Assembly: GCA_947259885.1 (NCBI GenBank)
Contig: CAMYNW010000004.1
Coordinates: 124,001 to 188,000 of the forward strand
Direction of reading: 5' to 3'
From: an uncultured Gammaproteobacteria bacterium
GTDB lineage: Bacteria; Pseudomonadota; Gammaproteobacteria; Arenicellales; Poriferihabitantaceae
Length of the DNA: 64,000 nucleotides
The number at the start of each line of letters is the position of its first letter. The first letter of the stretch is position 1. A model generated the notes under the pieces. That model did no database searches, had not been told where the DNA came from, and saw only the letters and a program-made list of their open reading frames with translations. The position numbers and the translations under genes were made by a program. Below, in pieces: positions 38,288 to 47,465 of the stretch.

Positions 38288-38791
38288 ATGCACATGATCA
38301 TGACTATTCGCATTTTTCCTGTTTTATTATTACTGCTCTTGATTGCCTCCTGCGCAACCAGCCCTGAATTTGATAGCGAGTTATTCAAACAGGATACTGT
38401 ACCTGAACAAGCAGTCAACGAGATTGATAAGCTTCGGAACACTAAGGTATTGTGGGGTGGGTTGCTGGTCAGCAGCACTAACCTAGAACAAGGTACTCAG
38501 CTCGAAGTTCTTTCATATCCGCTTGACTCAAACCAAAAGCCCGACATCTCCCAGGCACCACAAGGAAGATTCATATTGCTGGACGACCGTTTTCTTGAGC
38601 CCCTTGATTATTCAGAAGGGCGTATCGTCACTGTAACCGGGGAACTGAAAGAGACGCGCAGCGGAGAAGTTGGTTCGGCGAAGTATGATTTTCCAGTGAT
38701 TGATGCGCTAGAGATTTATCTATGGCCGAAAAACGGGGGGCAGGTAGAGCCCCGGGTGCATGTTGGGTTTGGATTTATATTTGGTAATTAA
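38288..38791 (+). CDS. Slp-family outer-membrane lipoprotein
   Basis: A 167-aa paralogue of the preceding gene: lipobox LIASC, then VLWGGLLVSSTN, QLEVLSYPLD and GRFILLDDRFLEPLDYSEGR. The frame is open upstream to 38228 inside the first gene, but the ATG at 38288, 2 nt after the first stop, gives a normal lipoprotein signal. It lacks the aromatic tail. It ends in FGFIFGN. The two genes form a tandem duplication, probably one transcript. Confidence 0.88.
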   Translation: MHMIMTIRIFPVLLLLLLIASCATSPEFDSELFKQDTVPEQAVNEIDKLRNTKVLWGGLLVSSTNLEQGTQLEVLSYPLDSNQKPDISQAPQGRFILLDDRFLEPLDYSEGRIVTVTGELKETRSGEVGSAKYDFPVIDALEIYLWPKNGGQVEPRVHVGFGFIFGN

Positions 38792-38802
38792 GGCTTAGGC
38801 AG

Positions 38803-38827
38803 CGCACGCCGTGTTCGAGAGCGTGCG
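38803..38827. terminator. Hairpin between convergent genes
   Basis: Seven-base-pair stem CGCACGC/GCGTGCG with an 11-nt loop in the 43-nt space between the second Slp gene and the hemerythrin gene. It could end transcription from both sides, but no U-run follows on either strand. Confidence 0.4.
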
Positions 38828-38834
38828 AAGTTCC

Positions 38835-39374
38835 CTAGCCGACAAGAGCTAGGTAAAGTTTATTGTATTCCTTTTCCAGGGAGTCGCTAAGCAGGGGGTC
38901 TCGGGAGACGGCATACTGCTGTTCGACCAGACTCATATCTTCAGCGCTCAGAGACTCTCTTGCTTTGCGTAACAGATTTCCCTCCTCAATGCTGATATGA
39001 CGACGAAGGGACGCGATATATTCGCCACCTAGTCTGAATATATTCTCTTTCGAGACAATTTGCCCAAGCGATGCGTTTTTAACGATGTCGTAGAGCTCAG
39101 TGCTTAGTAGCGCGAGAGAGAGATGCTGCTGACGAATATCCTGTATTACGTCATCAACCTCGGGCGCGATTTCTGAGAGGCGTTCGAAAATCGCATCTTC
39201 TTTCACATGGTGGACGGTATCCGAATAATTAACCATATATCGCATGCTGTCGACCAAAAGAAAATAATCCGGATCTTGATCATCGGCCAACATTCCGATT
39301 TCTCGCTCCATCAGGTTCAGTACTTTTGACATACTGATATGGTCGTATTTGATTTGGTCTATTAAGTCATTCAT
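38835..39374 (-). CDS. Hemerythrin-like HHE-domain protein
   Basis: A 179-aa cytoplasmic four-helix-bundle protein of the hemerythrin HHE family. Candidate di-iron ligands are the His of YDHISMSKVL, the HH and Glu of DTVHHVKEDAIFERL, the His of QQHLSLALL, and the His and Glu of RRHISIEEGNLL. Such proteins bind O2 or NO or serve in iron-sulfur repair; which applies here is unknown. It is a monocistronic gene, convergent with the Slp pair. Confidence 0.88.
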   Translation of the reverse strand: MNDLIDQIKYDHISMSKVLNLMEREIGMLADDQDPDYFLLVDSMRYMVNYSDTVHHVKEDAIFERLSEIAPEVDDVIQDIRQQHLSLALLSTELYDIVKNASLGQIVSKENIFRLGGEYIASLRRHISIEEGNLLRKARESLSAEDMSLVEQQYAVSRDPLLSDSLEKEYNKLYLALVG

Positions 39375-39557
39375 GGTTAGCTCACTAACGTAGTGCTTCG
39401 GACCATTTTAGATATAAAGTAAGGAGCAAAATTGATTTGAATCAATGAAGAAGAAGCGGAAATCGAGCCACGAGAAGTTTAAAGGCGCTCGCGGTGCCAC
39501 TACTTCCTGAAGATTCTTAGAAATAAGAACGATAAGTATGTGACCCACGGAACGGGT

Positions 39558-40424
39558 TTAGAATAACACGCTCGAGAGCTTGCTCCTGTATTCCGACACA
39601 AGATCTCCATGACCGCCTAGTGCTTCGAAGACCTTTAATATGGTCCTTCTGGCTGCATCATCCTGGAACTGGCGATCGCGCTTGATAATCTCAAGTAAGT
39701 GATCCATTCCCTCAGAATATTGTTGTTCTGAAATCAGGCGCTGAGCCAATTGATAGCGGATTTCGAGATTTGCAGGGTCCTGATCAACCGTTTGTATTAA
39801 GCTAGCCGTGTCGGCTGCAACCTGAGATCCCTGCTGAAACTCCAACGTGGCGGATAGTGCACGGTACTCGGGTGTTGACCTAGCCGGCTGTGAAACAGAG
39901 TCGGCAATTTTTAAAGCCTCTTCAAAAAGCTTTTCGCCACTTAGCCATTTCATCAGCAGTAGCTTAGGATGATCGTTGTCCGGGTGCTCTTCAACCAGTT
40001 TCCCAACGACATTTTTGGCTTTTTCAATGTTCCCTTGCTGATACTCTAGTTCGGCCGCCTGCAGATTTTGATCCAGCTGACTAACGGCAAACTTATTGAT
40101 TTTTTCTCTGATAACAGGCTCTGGTTCGACCCCCATGAACTGATCAACTATTTTTCCATCTTTGAACAGAAATACTGTGGGCAAGCTACGGATCCCGAAC
40201 TGCGAGGCTAGCTCCTGTTCCGCATCTGTATCGATTTTTACGAGCCTCACACTGCCGGCATATTCTGCAGTAAGTTTCTCAAGAATGGGCGCCAGTGACC
40301 GACAGGGGCCGCACCAAGCTGCCCAGAAATCCACCAGCACCAGTTGCGTGCTAGAAGCGTCAATTACATCTTGCTGAAAGGCCGTAAGGCTCGAATCAAT
40401 ATACGGAAGTGTGGGGTTATCCAT
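39558..40424 (-). CDS. cnoX: Thioredoxin-TPR protein, CnoX/YbbN family
   Basis: A 288-aa cytoplasmic protein. Thioredoxin domain (residues 10-115) with the active site WCGPC at 37-41 and the cis-Pro in RSLPTVFLF, followed by a TPR-like helical domain (120-288; AELEYQQGNIEKAKNVVGKL, then EIRYQLAQRLISEQQYSEG). This is the architecture of CnoX (YbbN), a holdase that passes oxidised clients to DnaK and GroEL. Unlike E. coli YbbN, whose site is degenerate, both active Cys are kept, so it may also be a disulfide reductant. Confidence 0.92.
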   Translation of the reverse strand: MDNPTLPYIDSSLTAFQQDVIDASSTQLVLVDFWAAWCGPCRSLAPILEKLTAEYAGSVRLVKIDTDAEQELASQFGIRSLPTVFLFKDGKIVDQFMGVEPEPVIREKINKFAVSQLDQNLQAAELEYQQGNIEKAKNVVGKLVEEHPDNDHPKLLLMKWLSGEKLFEEALKIADSVSQPARSTPEYRALSATLEFQQGSQVAADTASLIQTVDQDPANLEIRYQLAQRLISEQQYSEGMDHLLEIIKRDRQFQDDAARRTILKVFEALGGHGDLVSEYRSKLSSVLF

Positions 40425-40558
40425 GTTCAGATAAGTGGGATTAACAGCGGCAGTTTCAATACTTAATTAGTATTCTAAAGTGGAAATTTCTAGTGGTTTA
40501 ATAGCCGAGTGGGCTGCTACATTATGGGTATTTTCCAAGCTGGCTTAGGAGAGTATCA

Positions 40559-40615
40559 ATGTTGCAAGGTAAATACTTAGCATGCAGTATCAAATGGTCT
40601 TTGTTAGCTTACTGA
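40559..40615 (+). CDS. Possible 18-aa leader peptide upstream of oppA
   Basis: ATG with AGGAG 7 nt before it opens an 18-codon frame ending in TGA at 40615, 63 nt before the likely oppA start. The peptide is MLQGKYLACSIKWSLLAY. The good ribosome site is the only evidence; it may be a leader ORF or chance. Confidence 0.3.
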   Translation: MLQGKYLACSIKWSLLAY

Positions 40616-40678
40616 AACTTGAAAAACTGGCTGCGGAGGAATAGGTGGTTAAGTCACAGGTGGTGCACATTTTGGATT

Positions 40679-42319
40679 ATGGGTGCGGTTATTAATCGGA
40701 AACGCAGAATACCAATCAGTGTTGGTATCATTCTCATCGTATTTACTCTGGGCGGGTGTGATCTGGGTCCAACAAACGTTGAGCAGGGCAACCGTGAACA
40801 GATTCTGCATCTCGGCAATGGGACTGAACCCCAGGACCTGGATCCACATATCGTAACCGGTGTCACCGAGCACAACATCATTTCAGCCCTGCTTGAGGGC
40901 TTGGTCGGTGAGAACCCAGAAACCCTGGAACCGGTGCCCGGTATGGCTGAATACTGGATCGTTTCAGCGGATGGCCGGGCGTACACGTTCTTCATTCGGG
41001 AGACAGTAAAGTGGTCCAATGGTGATCCAGTTACCGCTCAAGATTTTGTCTGGTCCTGGCAACGAATGTTGTCGCCTGCTTTGGCAGCAGAGTACGCCTA
41101 TCAACTCTATCCGATTAAGAACGCACGCGCATTCAATAAAGGAGACCTCCTAAATTTTTCGGAGGTCGGCGTGAAGGCGGTGGATAGTAAGATTCTGGAG
41201 ATTGAACTTGAATATCCGACACCGTACTTTTTATCGCTACTCGCCCATTACAGTACTTTTCCGGTTCATCCCCCGACGATTCTGAAGTTCGGCGATATGG
41301 ATGAGCGTGGAAGTGCGTGGACGCGACCGGGAAATTTTGTGGGCAATGGCCCATTTAAATTAAAAAGCTGGCGGCTGAATTACATTATTGAAGTGGATAA
41401 GAATCCCCATTATTGGGATGCGGGAACGGTTAAATTGGCAGGGATTCGCTTTTATCCGATCGACAATATTCAAACCGAAGAGCGTATGTTTCGGACTGGA
41501 GCCCTGCATGCGACCAGCACTACGCCATCGGAAAAAATAGCAGTGTATCAGTCCAAGGCACCTCACCTAATATCGATTAGCCCATACCTTGGCACCTATT
41601 TTTATCGTTTTAATGTGACACGGCCACCGCTGGATGATCCGCGTGTGCGACTGGCGCTATCGCTGGCTGTGGATCGTCAGGCTATTATCGATTCCGTGAC
41701 AAAAGGAGGCCAGATACCGGCATATTCTTTTACGCCGCCAAATACCCAAGGCTATTTTCCACCGGAGAGTCCGGTATCCTACGATTTAGAATACGGTCGC
41801 GTATTGCTGGCCGAGGCTGGATTTGGTGGAGGGGAAGGTTTCCCAGTGCTTGAACTTTTATACAACACAAGTGACGGACACCGACGAATTGCTGAAGCAA
41901 TTCAGCAAATGTGGAAGAAAGGCCTTGGGATAGATGTGCGTCTGGTCAATACGGACTGGAAAGTATATTTATCTCGCACCAATCAACTCGACTATGATAT
42001 TTCTAGAGCCGGGTGGATTGGAGATTATCCTGATCCGAACACCTTTCTCGATATGATGCTGTCCGATGGGGGCAACAATCGGACCGGGTGGCGTAACAAT
42101 GACTACGATGAGTTGATCGAGCGTGCGGCATCATTGGCTGACCAGAAAGAGAGATATCAGACGTTTGAGCAAGCGGAGATGATCCTGGATCGAGAGGCGC
42201 CACTGCTGCCTATCTACACTTATACAAGGGTGGCTTTGAGAGATCCGTCGGTAAAGAACTGGTTCCCGAATATTCTTGACCACCATCCTTATAAATATGT
42301 TTATCTGCAGAGTGATTAG
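40679..42319 (+). CDS. oppA: Oligopeptide ABC transporter substrate-binding lipoprotein OppA
   Basis: A family 5 solute-binding protein (SBP_bac_5), 546 aa from the chosen start. The lipobox FTLGGC gives membrane anchoring. Family segments include GTEPQDLDPHIVTGVTEHNI, ETVKWSNGDPVTAQDFVWSW and the C-terminal SRAGWIGDYPDPNTFLDM typical of oligopeptide-binding proteins. The frame extends to a TTG at 40619; the ATG at 40679 gives the better signal peptide, though no strong ribosome site precedes it. First gene of the opp operon. Confidence 0.93.
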   Translation: MGAVINRKRRIPISVGIILIVFTLGGCDLGPTNVEQGNREQILHLGNGTEPQDLDPHIVTGVTEHNIISALLEGLVGENPETLEPVPGMAEYWIVSADGRAYTFFIRETVKWSNGDPVTAQDFVWSWQRMLSPALAAEYAYQLYPIKNARAFNKGDLLNFSEVGVKAVDSKILEIELEYPTPYFLSLLAHYSTFPVHPPTILKFGDMDERGSAWTRPGNFVGNGPFKLKSWRLNYIIEVDKNPHYWDAGTVKLAGIRFYPIDNIQTEERMFRTGALHATSTTPSEKIAVYQSKAPHLISISPYLGTYFYRFNVTRPPLDDPRVRLALSLAVDRQAIIDSVTKGGQIPAYSFTPPNTQGYFPPESPVSYDLEYGRVLLAEAGFGGGEGFPVLELLYNTSDGHRRIAEAIQQMWKKGLGIDVRLVNTDWKVYLSRTNQLDYDISRAGWIGDYPDPNTFLDMMLSDGGNNRTGWRNNDYDELIERAASLADQKERYQTFEQAEMILDREAPLLPIYTYTRVALRDPSVKNWFPNILDHHPYKYVYLQSD

Positions 42320-42370
42320 AGCGTGTCCTGATCAGAGGGGCGTGCTTACTCGGAAAGAGGCTAATTACAA

Positions 42371-43294
42371 ATGAGCAAAATAATTCTGGCTCGCATTCTG
42401 CAGGGAATCCCGGTGCTGTTGATCGTGGTCACCGCTACATTTTTCCTGGTTCGGGCCGCGCCGGGTGGGCCGTTTGACGCGGAGCGTTCACTTCCGGCGG
42501 AAGTGGTCAAGAATCTGGAGAAGCGATACAACCTCGATGCTCCGGTTCTAGATCAATATGTTGACTATCTTGGAAATCTGGTGCGTGGGGACTTCGGACC
42601 ATCGTTTCGCTATCCGAACCGGAGTGTCACCGAGCTTATTGCCACAGGAGTCCCAATTACTTTTGAGCTTGCATTTTACGCGGCCGTAATTGCGCTCCTA
42701 ATTGGCGTGGCGTCTGGTGTGATTGCGTCGGTTCGTCCTAATAGTCTGCAAGATTACCTGCCAATGAGTCTCGCCATGACGGGTATTTGTCTGCCAGCTT
42801 TTTTACTCGGGCCAATGCTTGTTCTAATTTTTGGAATCTGGTTGGAGTGGCTACCGGTATCGGGGTGGGGCTATTCACCAGGTGACAAAATTCTGCCTTC
42901 GGTGACCCTTGGTTCGGCTTATGCTGCGTATATCGCCAGATTGACCCGTGCCGGAATGCTGGAGGTGTTATTACAAGATTTTATTCGTACCGCAAGGGCC
43001 AAAGGGCTATCAATGCCGGGGGTGGTGTTCCGTCATGCTTTACGCGGAGGCCTGGCGCCGGTAGTTGCCTTTTCGGGTCCGGCAGTGGCGGGACTTTTAA
43101 CTGGTTCATTTGTTGTCGAGACAATATTTCAGATACCAGGACTAGGGCGCTTCTATGTGCAGGCCGCCTTCAACCGGGATTACACCATGATCATGGGAAC
43201 GACCATACTGCTATCCTGTTTGATTGTGATGTTGAATATTGTGGCCGATATATTTGCGGTATGGATGAATCCACGATTGAGACAGGCAAAGTAG
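42371..43294 (+). CDS. oppB: Oligopeptide ABC transporter permease OppB
   Basis: A 307-aa inner-membrane permease with six TM helices. It has the OppB N-terminal segment (ILARILQGIPVLLIV), the large periplasmic loop after TM1 and the EAA motif ending in RAKGLSMPGVVFRHALRGG that contacts the ATPase. 51 nt after oppA. Confidence 0.95.
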   Translation: MSKIILARILQGIPVLLIVVTATFFLVRAAPGGPFDAERSLPAEVVKNLEKRYNLDAPVLDQYVDYLGNLVRGDFGPSFRYPNRSVTELIATGVPITFELAFYAAVIALLIGVASGVIASVRPNSLQDYLPMSLAMTGICLPAFLLGPMLVLIFGIWLEWLPVSGWGYSPGDKILPSVTLGSAYAAYIARLTRAGMLEVLLQDFIRTARAKGLSMPGVVFRHALRGGLAPVVAFSGPAVAGLLTGSFVVETIFQIPGLGRFYVQAAFNRDYTMIMGTTILLSCLIVMLNIVADIFAVWMNPRLRQAK

Positions 43295-43379
43295 TCGTGA
43301 ATTTGCATTGTTATCGAAATTTTTCGAATATTTCTATTACCAGGCAGGTAAGTTGCAGAAACTTACAGCACCGGAAAAT

Positions 43380-44288
43380 ATGACCGATTCGCTTAAATCC
43401 TTGGAGCATATTGAGTTCGAGGGGGGACGGTCTCTGTGGAACGATGCCTGGATTCGGCTAAAGCGTAACCGCCTGGCAATGTTTGGATTCTGGGTGATGT
43501 TATTTCTGGTATCGATTTCTCTAATAACGCCTTGGCTCGCACCTTATGGGTATGAGATCCAGGACTTGGAATTGGGGGCCTCTGGCCCGTCTTTGGCGCA
43601 CTGGCTCGGCACAGATACTCTTGGCCGTGATCTGCTGACGCGCTTGATGTACGGCGGCAGAGTTTCACTCCTGGTAGGATTTGCTGCGACCGCGGTATCC
43701 CTGGTAGTGGGAGTGCTTTGGGGGATAGTTGCTGGATACACAGGTGGCAGCGTTGACGCAGTAATGATGCGAATAGTAGATATCCTGTATGCGCTGCCGT
43801 TTATGATTTTCGTGATTTTACTGATGGTCGTTTTCGGGCAGAGCTTTCTGCTGCTGTTTCTCGCCATCGGCCTGGTTGAATGGTTGACAATGGCGCGGAT
43901 CGTGCGCGGTCAGGTGCAGGCTTTGCGCCGTCAGGATTTTGTCAGTGCAGCGATTGTTACTGGATTATCAAGCGGCCAGATCATGCGTCGGCATATACTG
44001 CCGAATATTATGGGCCCTGTGATTGTTTACATTACGCTTACGATCCCAGCGGTAATGCTGTTTGAAGCGTTTCTAAGCTTTCTCGGTCTGGGTGTTCAAC
44101 CGCCTCAAAGCTCTTGGGGAGTTTTGATTGCCACAGGAGTCGAAACCATGGAGGAGTATCCCTGGCTTTTAATTTTCCCTGGGCTTGCGCTTTCCATTAC
44201 CCTGTTTGCGCTCAATTTTCTTGGTGATGGTTTACGCGACGCGCTTGACCCGCGCAGTGCATCGGGAGCGGGAGGCATTTATGAGTAG
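43380..44288 (+). CDS. oppC: Oligopeptide ABC transporter permease OppC
   Basis: A 302-aa permease with six TM helices. The cytoplasmic N-terminus EGGRSLWNDAWIRLKRN matches OppC, and TDTLGRDLLTRLMYGGRVSL and the EAA loop ending in HILPNIMGP are typical. The frame is open from a TTG at 43308; the ATG at 43380 gives the normal OppC length and N-terminus. Its end overlaps the ATPase gene by 8 nt. Confidence 0.93.
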   Translation: MTDSLKSLEHIEFEGGRSLWNDAWIRLKRNRLAMFGFWVMLFLVSISLITPWLAPYGYEIQDLELGASGPSLAHWLGTDTLGRDLLTRLMYGGRVSLLVGFAATAVSLVVGVLWGIVAGYTGGSVDAVMMRIVDILYALPFMIFVILLMVVFGQSFLLLFLAIGLVEWLTMARIVRGQVQALRRQDFVSAAIVTGLSSGQIMRRHILPNIMGPVIVYITLTIPAVMLFEAFLSFLGLGVQPPQSSWGVLIATGVETMEEYPWLLIFPGLALSITLFALNFLGDGLRDALDPRSASGAGGIYE

Positions 44289-45879
44289 TCAGCCGATTCT
44301 CTCGGTTAGGAATCTGACTGTGGTTTTTAGTATACGTGGTCGGAAATTTACTGCGGTTGATAAATTGTCTTTCGATATCGAGCGTGGAGAGACGCTGGGT
44401 ATAGTAGGGGAGTCAGGTTCGGGAAAATCGGTTAGCTGCAACGCATTGCTTGGATTGTTGCCACAACCCGCAGCTAAAATATCGGGTGGGCAGGCGTGGT
44501 TCGAAGGATCAAATCTGCTCGAGCTAAGGGAAAAAGCATTGCGGAAAATACGAGGGAAGCGTATCAGCATGGTATTCCAGGATCCAATGACCTCAATGAA
44601 TCCTTACATTCGTATAGGAGATCAGGTCGTAGAGCCTTTGTTGCTGCACAGCCACTCGTCAGTTGCGGAAGCGAAGGACAGAGCGATTGAACTATTGGAG
44701 CAGGTTGGAATTCATGATGCCGCGCGAAGATTCGATCAGTATCCACACGAATTTTCTGGCGGTATGCGTCAAAGGGCAATGATCGCGATGGCCCTCATCA
44801 CCGCGCCAGACATATTGATCGCAGATGAACCGACGTCGGCTCTGGATGTAACCGTGCAGTCGCAGATTCTCGAATTGCTAAAAACCATGCAGGAGCAGCA
44901 CGGAGTCTCGTTGATTCTGGTTTCTCATGATCTGGGGGTTGTAAGGCGGGTAACCGACAAGTTGGTAGTGATGGATAGGGGGGTGGCAGTAGAGCAAGGT
45001 GAGACGCGGCAGGTGTTCGCAGCTCCGGCACATTCGTATACACAAAAACTACTCGATGCCATTCCTCACACTGCAAAGCCTGAAGCCCACCGATTCTTAC
45101 GCAAGGGTGCTCCCGTGTGCCTGCGTGCAAAAGGAATTAAGGTCACCTTTTCAATCAAACATCGACCCTTCACAGCAGTTGATAATGTCAGTTTCCAGGT
45201 TCGGCGGGGGGAGGTGCTCGGTATTGTTGGTGAATCCGGAAGCGGCAAAACCACTTTGTCTCAAGCTATTTTACGCCTGGTTTCAATGGATGCGGGTGAG
45301 GTGTTACTTGAAGATGTTTGGATTCACAGATTAAGGGGGGCAGCTTTAAAGCGGCAGCGTAAAAAAGTGCAGATGGTTTTTCAAGATCCATATGCCTCTC
45401 TTAATCCGCGCATGACCGTACATGACATCATCGCTGAACCGATACGACTTCATCGGCTCGCCGAAGGTGTCCGGGCAGTAACAGCTAAAGTCATCAGGTT
45501 AATGCAGGATGTTGGGTTATCACCCGAATGGGCTAATAAATATCCCCATGAATTTTCCGGCGGACAATGTCAACGGGTGGCAATTGCTCGCGCTATTGCA
45601 GTAGAACCACTACTGCTAATCGCAGATGAGCCTGTTTCCGCTTTAGATGTAACAATTCAAGCACAGGTTTTGAACCTTCTTCTTGAACTGGTTAGACGTA
45701 AAGGGCTATCTATGATATTTATTTCCCACGATCTGGCGGTGGTGCGATATATGGCTGACAGGGTGGCGGTGATGAAAGATGGCCGTATGATCGAGTCTGG
45801 TGAGACAGAGACAGTTTACGCGAGGCCAAAAGAGCGTTATACGCGCGAGCTGGTAAGTCTTGAAATGATCGCCGAGTAA
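44281..45879 (+). CDS. Fused OppD-OppF type ABC transporter ATPase
   Basis: A 532-aa protein with two complete ABC ATPase domains. Domain 1: Walker A GESGSGKSVS, signature FSGGMRQR, Walker B ILIADEPTSALD. Domain 2: Walker A GESGSGKTTL, signature FSGGQCQR, Walker B LLIADEPVSALD. The fused layout equals GsiA/YejF. GGGAGG just before the ATG at 44281 fixes the start, although the frame opens at 44185. Each domain carries its own Walker and signature motifs, so both sites should hydrolyse ATP. Confidence 0.95.
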   Translation: MSSQPILSVRNLTVVFSIRGRKFTAVDKLSFDIERGETLGIVGESGSGKSVSCNALLGLLPQPAAKISGGQAWFEGSNLLELREKALRKIRGKRISMVFQDPMTSMNPYIRIGDQVVEPLLLHSHSSVAEAKDRAIELLEQVGIHDAARRFDQYPHEFSGGMRQRAMIAMALITAPDILIADEPTSALDVTVQSQILELLKTMQEQHGVSLILVSHDLGVVRRVTDKLVVMDRGVAVEQGETRQVFAAPAHSYTQKLLDAIPHTAKPEAHRFLRKGAPVCLRAKGIKVTFSIKHRPFTAVDNVSFQVRRGEVLGIVGESGSGKTTLSQAILRLVSMDAGEVLLEDVWIHRLRGAALKRQRKKVQMVFQDPYASLNPRMTVHDIIAEPIRLHRLAEGVRAVTAKVIRLMQDVGLSPEWANKYPHEFSGGQCQRVAIARAIAVEPLLLIADEPVSALDVTIQAQVLNLLLELVRRKGLSMIFISHDLAVVRYMADRVAVMKDGRMIESGETETVYARPKERYTRELVSLEMIAE

Positions 45880-45895
45880 ATCTTTTTATATAGAA

Positions 45896-46465
45896 ATGAG
45901 AAATAAAGTTCCCCAACAAATACTTATGTTGCACGCTGGATATCGAAAAGTTATCGTGTTATTCATGGTTTTATTCACTTTACAGGCATGTGTCACGTCG
46001 GAGGTTGATCCGAATGATCTCAAGTTCGCGATTGATAAACTGTATCCGCACCAGAGTGAAGAAATCAGATTATTTTTTGCTCAAGAGGCGGCAAGGGCTG
46101 GTGTTGTAAAAATTCGCGCACTTAAAGTTGGGGAGAAGCGCAAGAAGATAGATTCCGTTAAAACAGCGGTTTCCGTTCAAACAGCATGTGGCGGAGCTCA
46201 CTATGATAAGAAACTGTTGATCAATCCGCGCAAGCAGCACTGTCTGCGGCTTGCTCACCTTGCCCATGAGATCTCGCATATCGGAGTTCTTGGTATTAAC
46301 TGCTATGGGCATGGAGAACCTTTTTACCAATACAACCTTGGGATTGCAAAGCGATTTGAGCAGCAGTTTCCCGAATTAACGGATAGAGGAGGTTGGAACT
46401 CCCCGGTGCAGAATGTGGAGACTCGGTCCCGGAATTACCGCTCAGGTGCTGAACAATGTTTGTAG
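45896..46465 (+). CDS. Putative lipoprotein with HExxH motif
   Basis: A 189-aa protein I cannot assign to a named family. Residues 18-31 are a hydrophobic signal ending in LFTLQAC (lipobox, Cys at about 32). The mature part holds CGGAHYDKKLLINPRKQHC and then HLAHEISHIGVLG, an HExxH zinc-protease signature, followed by CYGHGEPF with a His and Glu that could complete the metal site. A small periplasmic metallopeptidase is plausible. It lies 16 nt after the fused transporter ATPase on the same strand, so it may be part of the opp operon and act on peptides. The start could also be the ATG at 45926. Confidence 0.65.
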   Translation: MRNKVPQQILMLHAGYRKVIVLFMVLFTLQACVTSEVDPNDLKFAIDKLYPHQSEEIRLFFAQEAARAGVVKIRALKVGEKRKKIDSVKTAVSVQTACGGAHYDKKLLINPRKQHCLRLAHLAHEISHIGVLGINCYGHGEPFYQYNLGIAKRFEQQFPELTDRGGWNSPVQNVETRSRNYRSGAEQCL

Positions 46466-46498
46466 CGTGAATGCTGCAAAGCTGGGACGAACTATGTT

Positions 46499-47326
46499 CT
46501 ATAGCATTTGCAGTGGAACCGCGTGATCAGGACAAGGAAAAGCCTCAGTAATCTGCTTTAACTCATCGTAGCTAAGCTGGATATCCAGAGCCGCATGATT
46601 CTGGTCGATGTGTGCCTTGTCAGCCGCTTTTGGAATCACTATCACTCCGTCCTGTTCCAGCAACCACGCCAGTGCGATCTGGAAACCGTTTGCATTGTGT
46701 CTGACACCGATCTTTTCTAAGATTTCAGTCGATAGACGTCCCTGGTTAAATGGTGAATAGGCCATAATTGGGAGATGGTGTTCTCGGCACCAGGGAAGAA
46801 GGTCCCATTCAATTCCACGGTGGCGCAAATTGTAAAGCACCTGGTTGGTTGCAATCTGATCTCCTCCCGGCGCGGCCCAAGCTTCGTTTATCTGATTGAT
46901 GTCTAGGTTGCTGACACCGTACCTAGATATCTTCCCCTGCGTCACTAGTCGCCCGAAAGCTTCCAGAGTCTCTTCAATTGGATAAGGGCCAGGCCAATGC
47001 AGCAGATAGAGATCGATGGATTCGATATTGAGCCTTGATAAACTTGTTTCGCACGCCCTGAGAGTGCCTTGTTTGGAGGCGTTAGTTGGTAAAACTTTGC
47101 TGACAACGAAGGCTTCATTGCGACGACCCTCAAGCGCTTTAGCCACTACCAGCTCGGCATCGTTGTACATTTCGGCGGTATCGATGAGCGTCAAACCGAG
47201 ATCCAGACCGTAGCGCAGCGCATCGGCTTCTTGCCGTCGCTTGGTGGCATCGACACCCATGAACCAGGTCCCCTGGCCGAGGACATGGACCTCACGATTG
47301 CCCGGCAGGTGGATGCTTTTCATCAA
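46499..47326 (-). CDS. Aldo/keto reductase
   Basis: A 275-aa NADPH-dependent oxidoreductase of the AKR TIM-barrel family. Catalytic tetrad visible as Asp and Tyr in LIDTAEMYND, Lys in FVVSKVLP and His in LYLLHWPGP. The C-terminal nucleotide site GVIVIPKAADKAHIDQNHAA is typical of AKR5/YeaE-like enzymes. Cytoplasmic, monocistronic, convergent with the HExxH lipoprotein gene. Substrate unknown. Confidence 0.92.
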   Translation of the reverse strand: MMKSIHLPGNREVHVLGQGTWFMGVDATKRRQEADALRYGLDLGLTLIDTAEMYNDAELVVAKALEGRRNEAFVVSKVLPTNASKQGTLRACETSLSRLNIESIDLYLLHWPGPYPIEETLEAFGRLVTQGKISRYGVSNLDINQINEAWAAPGGDQIATNQVLYNLRHRGIEWDLLPWCREHHLPIMAYSPFNQGRLSTEILEKIGVRHNANGFQIALAWLLEQDGVIVIPKAADKAHIDQNHAALDIQLSYDELKQITEAFPCPDHAVPLQML

Positions 47327-47465
47327 GGTCTCTGGTGTAATTAACAGCTTGGAGTTTAGCCCACTGGGCTCGACTTTTCTTTACCGGTGCGCTACTAGTG
47401 CTTAATGTATTCCGGATACGAGTGGGATGTAGAATTTTAGGGGTAGAATTAATGAAAGGTTTACT

